From: Stieleria varia
GTDB taxonomy: Bacteria; Planctomycetota; Planctomycetia; Pirellulales; Pirellulaceae
Assembly (NCBI RefSeq): GCF_038443385.1
Contig: NZ_CP151726.1
Coordinates: forward strand, 6,696,001 to 6,760,000
Length of the DNA: 64,000 nucleotides
Direction: 5' to 3'
Position 1 is the first letter of the stretch, and every line of letters begins with the position of its first letter. Of this stretch, positions 1 through 6,795 are shown one piece after another. A program made the position numbers and the translations under genes. The notes below the pieces were generated by a model. That model saw only the letters and a list, made by a program, of their open reading frames with translations. It had not been told where the DNA came from and searched no databases.

Positions 1-513
1 ATTCTAAACGGGATTCTGCCAGCCAATCCGGTCACCGGTGTGGGCGGGCTGTTGCAAGACGTGACCAAACGCGAACAGGACCTTTTGAATCCGGAAGGCA
101 TCAACGCTCTGCGGTTCTTTCCCGGGCGTGGGCAACGTGTTTGGGGTGCGAGAACGGTTTCCTCCGACAGCAACTTCAAGTACGTCAACGTCCGGCGAAT
201 CTTTAACTTCATCGAGCGTTCGATTGATGAAGGAACACAGTTTGTCGTGTTCGAGCCGAATGATTCTCAATTGTGGTCGCGTGTGCGACAAACCATCAAC
301 AATTTCCTGAACACGCAGTGGCGGTCCGGAATGCTCGAAGGACGCACGGCCGAGGAAGCCTATTACGTGGCCTGCGACAGGGGCGTCACCATGCAACAAG
401 ATGACATCGAGAACGGCAGACTGATTTGTGAAGTCGGGATCGCACCGGTGTTCCCCGCCGAGTTCGTCATTTTTCGCATTCAGAAATTCACCGCCGACAG
501 CAAGCTGGCATGA
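1..513 (+). CDS. eCIS contractile tail sheath protein 1, C-terminal part (5' end outside window)
   Basis: The frame is open from the first base and ends at TGA 511-513, so only the last 170 residues are present. The segment is the C-terminal domain of a phage-tail-sheath family protein. It has the typical stretch 'NALRFFPGRGQRVWGART', then a helical region with FIERSIDEG, and a final beta-rich part ending IFRIQKFTA. It lines up well with the C-terminus of the second sheath gene at 1136-2848 (G-x-G-x-x-VWG-R-T, RRFI-type helix, EEA-C-RCD/ACDRG), so the two are paralogues. Sheath subunits form the outer contracting cylinder of the injection particle. The next gene is a tail tube protein, as expected for an Afp/PVC-like order. 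Confidence 0.9.
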   Translation: MLNGILPANPVTGVGGLLQDVTKREQDLLNPEGINALRFFPGRGQRVWGARTVSSDSNFKYVNVRRIFNFIERSIDEGTQFVVFEPNDSQLWSRVRQTINNFLNTQWRSGMLEGRTAEEAYYVACDRGVTMQQDDIENGRLICEVGIAPVFPAEFVIFRIQKFTADSKLA

Positions 514-654
514 CGGCGTGTTGATCCCATCAGCCGCAACGCGTGAGATGGCGAGTGACGCCTATCGCCCAAGGCCCTGTCGCTGCCGGCGAACTTCCCA
601 ACGTCAACACCAACGAAATCAAAAGACTGCTGAACCCGCAACCATCCACCCCTC

Positions 655-660
655 GAGGAG
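655..660 (+). promoter_or_regulatory. Shine-Dalgarno site of tail tube 1
   Basis: GAGGAG lies 8 bases before ATG 669. It decides the start of the tube gene against the longer open frame reaching back to 543, whose extra N-terminus does not resemble tail tube proteins. Confidence 0.7.
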
Positions 661-668
661 ACCGAAAC

Positions 669-1139
669 ATGGCACCTGTGAAAAGAGCCGATCCCTACGG
701 CGCCTATAACTTTGAGATTTCCGTGATCGGCGTGGCGGCCGATGGCAAAGCCGTTAGCGGATCGTTTACCGAAGCGTCAGGCTTGGAAGTCGCGATGGAC
801 CCGATCGAGTATCGCAACGGCAGCGAGGACATCACGGTACGTAAGATCCCGGGCTTGAAGAAGTTCACCAACATCACGTTGAAAAAGGGAATCAGTGGCG
901 ATCTGGAGTTTTGGCAATGGATCGTCAAAGGCATGAACGGAACCGTTCAGCGTGTGGAGGGGTCCATCACGTTGCTCAACGAGGCCAAGGACCCGGTGAT
1001 GCAGTGGAAGTTCAAACGCGGTTGGCCGTGTAAGTTCACCGGACCGGGGCTGAATGCTAAGAACAACGAGATCGCGATCGAGACCGTTGAGATCTGTCAT
1101 GAAGGTTTGGCCGTAGACGGGGATGGACAACAGGGATGA
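669..1139 (+). CDS. eCIS inner tail tube protein 1 (gp19/Afp1 type)
   Basis: This 156-aa protein has the usual length and layout of the T4 gp19-like tail tube family. It starts ADPYGAYNFEISV, followed by FTEASGLEV, EYRNG, RKIPGLKKFTNITLKKG, the helix FWQWIV, VMQWKFKRGWPCKFTGP, and the closing NNEIAIETVEICHEGL. Such subunits stack as hexamers to form the rigid tube pushed out on sheath contraction; in eCIS the cargo may sit inside it. The ATG at 669 is chosen because of the GAGGAG site 8 bases upstream and the family start. The stop overlaps the start of the next gene as ATGA. A second, more divergent tube gene is at 2845-3330. Confidence 0.93.
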   Translation: MAPVKRADPYGAYNFEISVIGVAADGKAVSGSFTEASGLEVAMDPIEYRNGSEDITVRKIPGLKKFTNITLKKGISGDLEFWQWIVKGMNGTVQRVEGSITLLNEAKDPVMQWKFKRGWPCKFTGPGLNAKNNEIAIETVEICHEGLAVDGDGQQG

Positions 1140-2848
1140 TCTCGACACCCGAATTGCCCGGTTTGCGGTTTCAAACTATCGGAGAGCAGCCAGCGCCCTC
1201 GCCGCTTCGTTCCGATGTCGCTGGCTTTATCGGTCGCACTCGTCGCGGCCCGGTCGGCCACGCGGTACGTGTGCAAGGGCTGCGGGATTACGAAAGTCTC
1301 TTTGGCGGTTTGGACCGCGACAAACCATTTCCCTATTCGATTCGAGGCTATTTTGAAAACGGCGGACAGATCGCCCACGTGGTGAGAGTCGCTCCCGACG
1401 ACGTTCGCTACGCGTGTGTCACATGGGTGATTGGAACGCAAGATGAAGAGGGAAAATGGGATCAAGACTTTCCCACCGCAGGGCGCTTTCGCGCAGCGAA
1501 ATATCTGATCCATGCGTCCAGTCCGGGGAGTTGGGCGGCGGGGTTGCAGGTCACAATCAATTATGACGTCAACGGCCCCGGGGGAAAGCCAACTCTATCA
1601 CTGACCATTGTGTGCCCGGGTGAAAGATCGGAGCGGATTGACGGACTTCATCCCGGAGAAACTCAACCGGGAAAGACTTTGGAAGATCAAATCGCGAGTC
1701 GATCCCAATTGATCCGAATCGAGCCCCGCGGGGAGGCGAAGGACTCGTTGACGGACAGCAAAGGCCGGCCGCTTGTTGATGAAAAGGGTGTCATCCGGTT
1801 GGATGCTGACGGCAATCAGAGAATTCCATTGCCCGTCCCGCCCGGCCCTCTGTCACGGGTTTGGGATCTGACGTTGTCGCTGTCCGATTCTGACGGCAAG
1901 AAGCCGCTGCCGGAAGAAGACGTTGCATCGCAATACAACAGGGCGATCGTCTCGTTGGGAGATCAAACGGAAGTCGCCTTGCTGGCGACACCATCGATTT
2001 ACCATGACATCACGGATCCGATAGCGCTGCAATGGGTTCTGCAAACCATCGTCCGTGATGCGTCGGAAAAACAAGATCGCTTTGTTTTGATTGACCCGCC
2101 GCCACCACACGGTGAGTCGGGCGTCGAGTCGATGGCGTCGGGCGAACTGCTAGATTACGTGAATCAGCTCCGAGCAATCATTCCAAATCCGATCCACCGC
2201 CGGGCTGCTGCAGTCTACCATCCGTGGTTGCGAGTCAATGACCCTCTGGGCGACGCTGCAGAACCCCAGAAAACGATTCCGCCGTCCGGTCATGTCGCCG
2301 GCGTGATGTCACGTGTCGATCGCGAACGAGGGGCGCATTACACGCCGGCAAATGTTTCCGTCCTGGCGGCCGTCGACGTCGAAACACAACTGGAACGCAA
2401 CGCTGGCGGCCCGTTGAACGAAGCGGGTGTCAATCTCATCCGCTGCGTGCCGGGCAAGGGGTTGATGGTTTGGGGCGGACGAACCTTGGATCTGTCGCGT
2501 CAGGGACGTTTTGTCGCGCATCGTCGTTTCATCCATCGTTTGATTCGTGCCATCCGCCGAGTCGCCGAGCCAGTCGTGTTTGACATCAACGGCCCAGAAC
2601 TGTGGCTGATTCTGGTTCGTGCACTGTCCAGTGTGTTGCTGGAAGCATTTCGCGGCGGGGCCTTACACGGAGATCGGCCCGAAGAGGCATTTTGCGTTCG
2701 CTGTGATGACCAGACCAGTCCGATGACTGAGCGGGAATTGGGGCGAGTCTTTTGCGAGATCGACTTGGCTCTCACCGCGCCGATGGAATTCATCACGATT
2801 CGTGTTTCAGTTAGCCGCCAAGGGCAGGTGGAGGTGTACGACGCATGA
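1136..2848 (+). CDS. eCIS contractile tail sheath protein 2
   Basis: The 570-aa product is a full-length tail sheath protein. The N-terminus (PELPGLRFQTIGEQPAPSP, then VAGFIGRTRRGP) is the usual sheath start, and 'FENGGQIAHVVRV' is the conserved N-terminal beta element. The C-terminal domain (EAGVNLIRCVPGKGLMVWGG to the end) is homologous to the partial sheath at 1-513. The middle, about residues 140-250, is charged and variable, as expected for the outward-facing insertion domain. It would form part of the contractile sleeve, perhaps at a special position such as next to the baseplate, since Afp-type systems carry several sheath paralogues. It starts by ATGA overlap with tube 1 and ends by ATGA overlap with tube 2. 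Confidence 0.92.
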   Translation: MISTPELPGLRFQTIGEQPAPSPLRSDVAGFIGRTRRGPVGHAVRVQGLRDYESLFGGLDRDKPFPYSIRGYFENGGQIAHVVRVAPDDVRYACVTWVIGTQDEEGKWDQDFPTAGRFRAAKYLIHASSPGSWAAGLQVTINYDVNGPGGKPTLSLTIVCPGERSERIDGLHPGETQPGKTLEDQIASRSQLIRIEPRGEAKDSLTDSKGRPLVDEKGVIRLDADGNQRIPLPVPPGPLSRVWDLTLSLSDSDGKKPLPEEDVASQYNRAIVSLGDQTEVALLATPSIYHDITDPIALQWVLQTIVRDASEKQDRFVLIDPPPPHGESGVESMASGELLDYVNQLRAIIPNPIHRRAAAVYHPWLRVNDPLGDAAEPQKTIPPSGHVAGVMSRVDRERGAHYTPANVSVLAAVDVETQLERNAGGPLNEAGVNLIRCVPGKGLMVWGGRTLDLSRQGRFVAHRRFIHRLIRAIRRVAEPVVFDINGPELWLILVRALSSVLLEAFRGGALHGDRPEEAFCVRCDDQTSPMTERELGRVFCEIDLALTAPMEFITIRVSVSRQGQVEVYDA

Positions 2849-3330
2849 GTGATCCATTCACCGGGTATCGGTTTTTCGTCACACTCGACGCCACCGATGT
2901 TTACCTGCCGCCGGAGCAAGCGGCCACCGTTCCGATCTTGACGAAAGCCGGCTTTCAGGAAGTCGGCGGTTTGGGCGGACAACTCGAGGTCATGGCGTAT
3001 GGCGAAGGCGGCGTGAACGACTGTACGCATCAGTTGCCCGTCCGTCACAGTTGGAGCCGGATCACGCTGAAGCGTGGCGTTACAACCGACATGAGCATGT
3101 GGCTCTGGTACCAGGCAGGGCTCTATCAGTCGCTGGGGGCACGACGAGACGGTGCCATCACCTTGCTGGCGGAAAACGGAACACCGGCAATGCAATGGCT
3201 TTTTCGAGGCGGGCTGGCGGTCAAGTGGGATGGACCGACATTCAATGCCGCTCAAAGCGCGGTCGCCATCGAAAGCATGGAGATTGCGCACGAAGGCATC
3301 CTGCAAGTTCCTCTCACCACATCAAGATAA
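2845..3330 (+). CDS. eCIS inner tail tube protein 2 (Afp5 type)
   Basis: This 161-aa second tube-family protein starts MSDPFTGYRFFVTLDA. It carries the family marks GFQEVGGLGGQLEVMAYGEGG, SWSRITLKRGVTTD, MSMWLWYQ, AITLLAENGTPAMQWLF and a final VAIESMEIAHEGI. It differs from tube 1 by a longer first loop (PPEQAATVPILTK). By its position after the sheath and before the Afp6/Afp7-like genes it matches Afp5/PVC5, the tube layer that in those systems adapts the tube to the hub. The start overlaps the sheath stop (ATGA). The next small gene begins 5 bases after the stop. Confidence 0.9.
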   Translation: MSDPFTGYRFFVTLDATDVYLPPEQAATVPILTKAGFQEVGGLGGQLEVMAYGEGGVNDCTHQLPVRHSWSRITLKRGVTTDMSMWLWYQAGLYQSLGARRDGAITLLAENGTPAMQWLFRGGLAVKWDGPTFNAAQSAVAIESMEIAHEGILQVPLTTSR

Positions 3331-3335
3331 AAGCG

Positions 3336-3521
3336 ATGATCACGATCCACAATTTAGAAGTTCGATTTGACGTCGAGGGTGATGACGATCGCCAAGCGTT
3401 CGCAAAGCTGTTCAACGAATTCATCAACAAATGGTCAAACTTGGCGGAATCGCAGCGGCAGCGAGAAATAGAAGCCGCGCGTGAACGCTCCTTGAGCGAA
3501 CAGACTTACGGAGCACATTGA
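3336..3521 (+). CDS. small eCIS protein, Afp6/DUF5908-like
   Basis: This is a 61-aa gene between tube 2 and the LysM protein. It begins MITIHNLEVRFDVEGDD and continues as a charged helical tail (KWSNLAESQRQREIEAARE). Afp/PVC-type clusters carry a small protein of about 55-60 residues (Afp6, DUF5908) in exactly this place, often starting with a short I-E-I-R-x-L-x-I-like beta strand. The opening here is similar in style, but the match is not strong. ATG 3336 is the first start after tube 2, and the stop shares its last base with the next ATG (TGATG). Its role is unknown. Confidence 0.65.
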   Translation: MITIHNLEVRFDVEGDDDRQAFAKLFNEFINKWSNLAESQRQREIEAARERSLSEQTYGAH

Positions 3522-4186
3522 TGGTCACTCCACTGGACTCCATGCGTCAGGGCTTGACGAAAGCCTACCTGCAGATCGAACAGCCACGGCTGCCGGATAG
3601 CCAAGCGTTGATCCCCGTCCATTTTAATCCCACCGAATATCAACTCCAAAAGCAAAACAGCTTTGCGGACATCAACATTCCAGGATTGGAAACACCTCCG
3701 ATTCAGTTCGTGCGTGGCTCCGGGGAGAAACTCACCACCGAGTTATTGGTGGACACCTCCGATACCTTGCAAGACGTGCGTGAAAAGTACGTGTACAAGT
3801 TACGCGGGCTGATGAACATCCAGGGGGACCTGCACGCACCGCCGATTGTCCGACTGGTTTGGGACAAAGACGTCTTTCGAGGCGTGCTGGAGAGTCTGAA
3901 CGTCACCTACCTGATGTTTCGCCCAGACGGCATCCCCTTGCGTGCCAAATTGGCCATCGCACTGAAAGAGTACCGCACGGTTGAGGAGCAGATCAAAGAA
4001 CGGCCACGCAACTCGCCCGACGTTCAAAAAATTTACACCGTTGTCCGCGGAGACACGATCAGCAGTGTCGCCTTCAAGCTTTTTCGCGATGGCTCAATGT
4101 GGCGTGCGATCGCCAGCGCCAATCAGATCCGTGACCCACGTCGGCTGTCTCCCGGCATGGTTCTGACGATTCCCAAAATCAATTAA
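3521..4186 (+). CDS. eCIS tube-initiator/baseplate protein with LysM (Afp7 type, CIS_tube)
   Basis: The 221-aa product has an N-terminal CIS-tube-like domain (about residues 1-150), with the typical VHFNPTEYQLQK near the start and PPIVRLVWDKDVFRGVLES in the middle. A C-terminal LysM module follows (about 170-219: YTVVRGDTISSVAFKLF ... RDPRRLSPGMVLTIP). Phage gp53 and Afp7 proteins use such a LysM-like domain to join tube and baseplate rather than to bind peptidoglycan. ATG 3521 is preferred over TTG 3518 because it forms a TGATG junction with the small gene before it. The hub gene follows 26 bases later. Confidence 0.9.
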   Translation: MVTPLDSMRQGLTKAYLQIEQPRLPDSQALIPVHFNPTEYQLQKQNSFADINIPGLETPPIQFVRGSGEKLTTELLVDTSDTLQDVREKYVYKLRGLMNIQGDLHAPPIVRLVWDKDVFRGVLESLNVTYLMFRPDGIPLRAKLAIALKEYRTVEEQIKERPRNSPDVQKIYTVVRGDTISSVAFKLFRDGSMWRAIASANQIRDPRRLSPGMVLTIPKIN

Positions 4187-4212
4187 CCACACAGATCGAG
4201 TTAGCTACCGGA

Positions 4213-5364
4213 ATGAATGTGTCCTTGCCTGCGACGTCGCTTTTGGAACCCGGTGTACCGAGCGTCGATTTCTATGCGCCCAGATTCCGCGTTTCAATTG
4301 CCGGGCGGGCGTTGGATCCCGAAACGCTCAGCGACGTGTTGCAGGTCAAGGTGACGATGCAGAAAGACGGTTTGACCAGTTTCAGCATGACGTTGAACAA
4401 CTGGGACGAGACCGTGACCGACTTTCCCAAATTCAAGTACAGCGACAGCGATACATTCAACATCGGTACGGAATTGCGTATCGAAATGGGTTACGCCGAT
4501 CAACTGGTGCCAATGTTGCAGGGGCAAATCAACTCTCTGACGCCAAAGTTCCCCGAATCTGGAGCACCCAGCGTCGAAGTAAGTGGCACCGATACATTCA
4601 TCCGCATGCGAGGCAGTAAGCCCAAAGATGGTGATCAGTTGATCTTTGTCAATCAGGCCGATTGGCAGATCGCCCAATACATCGCGGACAAGAACGGGAT
4701 TCCCATCGAAGTGACCAAGGAGGGACCGACACACGAACGAGTCGTCCAACCCAAAGACCAATCCGACGCAGAGTTTTTACTGGAACTTGCAAAGCGAAAT
4801 GAATTCGATTTGTTCATGAAGCCCGAGTCCGGCACGATCCACTTTGTCAAACCGACCGATGGACGTGACGGCCGCCCCATCGTCGTCTACGACTTCGCTT
4901 GGGGACGGAACTTGATTGAATTCAATCCCAAACTGAGCGCGACAGATCAAGTCAGTTCCGTCACCGTGCGAGGTTGGGATCCGCAAACGAAACAATCCAT
5001 TGTCTACACCGCGACGGCTCAGGACTTGCCACAAACCGGCGGCGGCGGGGACAGCGGACCGCAGGCGGCAAACAAGGTCTCTGCACGCGGCAAAGAAGAT
5101 GTGATCGTCAACTCCGCCGTGATCAGCGTTGAGGAGGCAAGACGGCTGGCAGTCAGTCAGCTCGTCCAACGTGCCTACAAGTTCAAGACCGGATCGGGAC
5201 GGATCATTGGTCAACCAAAAATGAGGCCAGGGGATAACGTGCAATTGTCCGGATTGGGCAAACGTTTTAGCGGCTCCTATCAAATCACCAAGGTCGAGCA
5301 CTCGATCGGAGGCTCAGGATACACCACCTCTTTCGACGTCGAGTCACTACGGGAGATGGAGTGA
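4213..5364 (+). CDS. eCIS baseplate hub protein, phage late control D (gp27-like)
   Basis: The 383-aa product is a phage gpD/gp27-like hub protein. The N-terminal beta-barrel part includes FRVSIAGRALDPETLSDVLQV and the conserved 'LNNWDE' loop. A following domain has the family signature of residues near 'RVVQPKDQSDAEFLLELAKR' and 'FVKP', and a C-terminal barrel includes GQPKMRPGDNVQLSGLGKRF. It forms the trimeric adapter between the hexameric tube and the spike. In Afp8/VgrG the hub and the spike are one polypeptide. Here they are two genes that abut exactly (TGA 5362-5364, ATG 5365). Confidence 0.9.
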   Translation: MNVSLPATSLLEPGVPSVDFYAPRFRVSIAGRALDPETLSDVLQVKVTMQKDGLTSFSMTLNNWDETVTDFPKFKYSDSDTFNIGTELRIEMGYADQLVPMLQGQINSLTPKFPESGAPSVEVSGTDTFIRMRGSKPKDGDQLIFVNQADWQIAQYIADKNGIPIEVTKEGPTHERVVQPKDQSDAEFLLELAKRNEFDLFMKPESGTIHFVKPTDGRDGRPIVVYDFAWGRNLIEFNPKLSATDQVSSVTVRGWDPQTKQSIVYTATAQDLPQTGGGGDSGPQAANKVSARGKEDVIVNSAVISVEEARRLAVSQLVQRAYKFKTGSGRIIGQPKMRPGDNVQLSGLGKRFSGSYQITKVEHSIGGSGYTTSFDVESLREME

Positions 5365-5973
5365 ATGAGTGCCTTGACCGCAACACAGAACAACGGAACC
5401 AAACGATGCTACTACGGAGTGGCCGAAGCGATCGTCGCTGATGTGAATGATCCCGCAAAGGAAGGCCGCGTGAAGGTTCGCCTGCCGTGGTTCGATGAGC
5501 ACACTACCAGCGAGTGGTGCCGTGTGAGTCAGTTCTATGCCGGGCCAGGAGCCAGCGGAGCTTTCTTTACGCCGGAGCTCAACAGTGAGGTGATCGTTTC
5601 CTTCATCCACGGCGACATGCGTCAGCCCATCGTTTTAGGGTGCCTCTACAACGGCGTGGACAAGCCTGCGACGCATCGTGACGAGAACAAAGATGAAAAA
5701 CAAATCCTGACCAAAGGTGGCCATCGCATCACACTCGTCGACACAGCAGGCGAAGAGCAAATCGTCATCGTCGACAAAAGTGGATCGCACACAATCGAAA
5801 TCAGCACCAAGGACAACAGCATCACGGTCAAATCCGACGGCGGAAAGCTGACCCTGGCGGCAAAAGACATCGAAATCAAAGCCGACAGCAGCTTGAAAAT
5901 CGATGCGGCGAAGATCGAGACCACCGCATCCGGGGACATGACGCTCAAAGGCAGCACCATCAATCTGAACTGA
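5365..5973 (+). CDS. eCIS spike protein, phage baseplate assembly protein V (gp5/VgrG C-terminal type)
   Basis: The 202-aa product has an OB-fold of gpV/gp5 type at about residues 18-97 (GVAEAIVADVNDPAKEGRVK, then PELNSEVIVSFIHGD and PIVLGCLYNG). A triple-stranded beta-prism tail follows (SITVKSDGGKLTLAAKDIEI to the end GSTINLN), the repeat pattern that forms the trimeric needle under the hub. No lysozyme domain is present. It starts directly at the stop of the hub gene, and the PAAR tip gene follows 17 bases later, so hub, spike and tip are encoded together. Confidence 0.92.
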   Translation: MSALTATQNNGTKRCYYGVAEAIVADVNDPAKEGRVKVRLPWFDEHTTSEWCRVSQFYAGPGASGAFFTPELNSEVIVSFIHGDMRQPIVLGCLYNGVDKPATHRDENKDEKQILTKGGHRITLVDTAGEEQIVIVDKSGSHTIEISTKDNSITVKSDGGKLTLAAKDIEIKADSSLKIDAAKIETTASGDMTLKGSTINLN

Positions 5974-5990
5974 AAACAAAGCAAACGCTC

Positions 5991-6392
5991 ATGGGACAAC
6001 CAGCCGCAAAACAAAACGACACGATCACGGCAACCGACACGCACATCGTGATGGTTCCCTCTGCCAGTGGAGCGGTACCGACACCACTGCCGCATCCGTT
6101 TCTTGGCGTGATCAACGACCAACTGAGCTCAAACGTCAACATCATGGGATTGCCTGCGGCAACTGTCGATAGCACGGCGGAGAATCAACCGCCGCACATC
6201 CCGACGCCTCCGGGGACTTCGTTTCAAACGACGCCCAAGGACAAAGGCACGATCAAACAGGGCAGCCAATCGGTGTTGATCAATGGTAAGGGTGCTGCTC
6301 GCAACGGTGATGTGGCCGAGACATGCAACGATCCTGCCGATGCGCCTGTGGGTACCGTTGTTGCCGTGGGTAACGTGATGATTGGAGATTGA
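5991..6392 (+). CDS. eCIS PAAR-like spike tip protein (Afp10 type)
   Basis: This 133-aa PAAR/DUF4280-like protein begins MGQPAAKQNDTITATDTHIV. It contains the short hydrophobic turn LPHPFLGVIND and the pattern SVLINGKGAARNGD followed by a cysteine (ETCNDP) and a final GTVVAVGNVMIGD. PAAR proteins cap the beta-prism spike with a sharp, often metal-bound tip. Histidines and a cysteine that could serve as ligands are present, but the metal site cannot be assigned by eye. The stop at 6392 is followed one base later by the gp25 gene. Confidence 0.85.
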   Translation: MGQPAAKQNDTITATDTHIVMVPSASGAVPTPLPHPFLGVINDQLSSNVNIMGLPAATVDSTAENQPPHIPTPPGTSFQTTPKDKGTIKQGSQSVLINGKGAARNGDVAETCNDPADAPVGTVVAVGNVMIGD

Positions 6393-6393
6393 G

Positions 6394-6795
6394 ATGAACC
6401 GCGAATTTGTTGGCAGAGGGTGGAAATTTCCCATTCTGCCTGGACCGTCTGGACGGCTGGAATACACCGCAGGTGACGAAAACGTCGAACACTCCTTGCG
6501 TGTGCTCTTGCTGACATCGTTGGGTGAACGCGTGATGCGATTCAATTTTGGCAGTCGAGCGTCGGAATTGGTTTTCGCGCCGGGCGGTCAGCGTCATCTT
6601 CGGTTGCTGGAGACCACGGTCCGAGAGGCCGTTCGTGATTGGGAACCTCGCATCGATTTGCTCGACGTTTCGGTCGAAGCAGATTTGGAGGAGCCCGAGC
6701 GCGTCAATGTTTCCCTCTCCTACCAAATTCGTGCCAGCAACACGCGATCGAATCTTGTGTTTCCGTTCTATCTGGACATGGTGGAGGTTGTTTGA
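6394..6795 (+). CDS. eCIS baseplate wedge protein, gp25-like (Afp9 type)
   Basis: The 133-aa product is a GPW/gp25 family protein. It begins FVGRGWKFPILP and has the conserved EHSLRVLLLTSLGERVMRFNFGS and AVRDWEPRID, then VNVSLSYQIRASN. gp25 links the sheath initiator to the baseplate wedge and carries the handshake fold also found in sheath. The ATG at 6394 follows the PAAR stop directly; an in-frame TTG at 6382 lies inside the PAAR gene and is less likely. The stop shares a base with the next ATG (TGATG at 6793-6797). Confidence 0.92.
   Translation: MNREFVGRGWKFPILPGPSGRLEYTAGDENVEHSLRVLLLTSLGERVMRFNFGSRASELVFAPGGQRHLRLLETTVREAVRDWEPRIDLLDVSVEADLEEPERVNVSLSYQIRASNTRSNLVFPFYLDMVEVV

Noticed and set aside
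2500..3306. 268-codon open frame on the minus strand
   Set aside because: It lies opposite the sheath 2 and tube 2 genes, which have clear family motifs; its protein has no family features.
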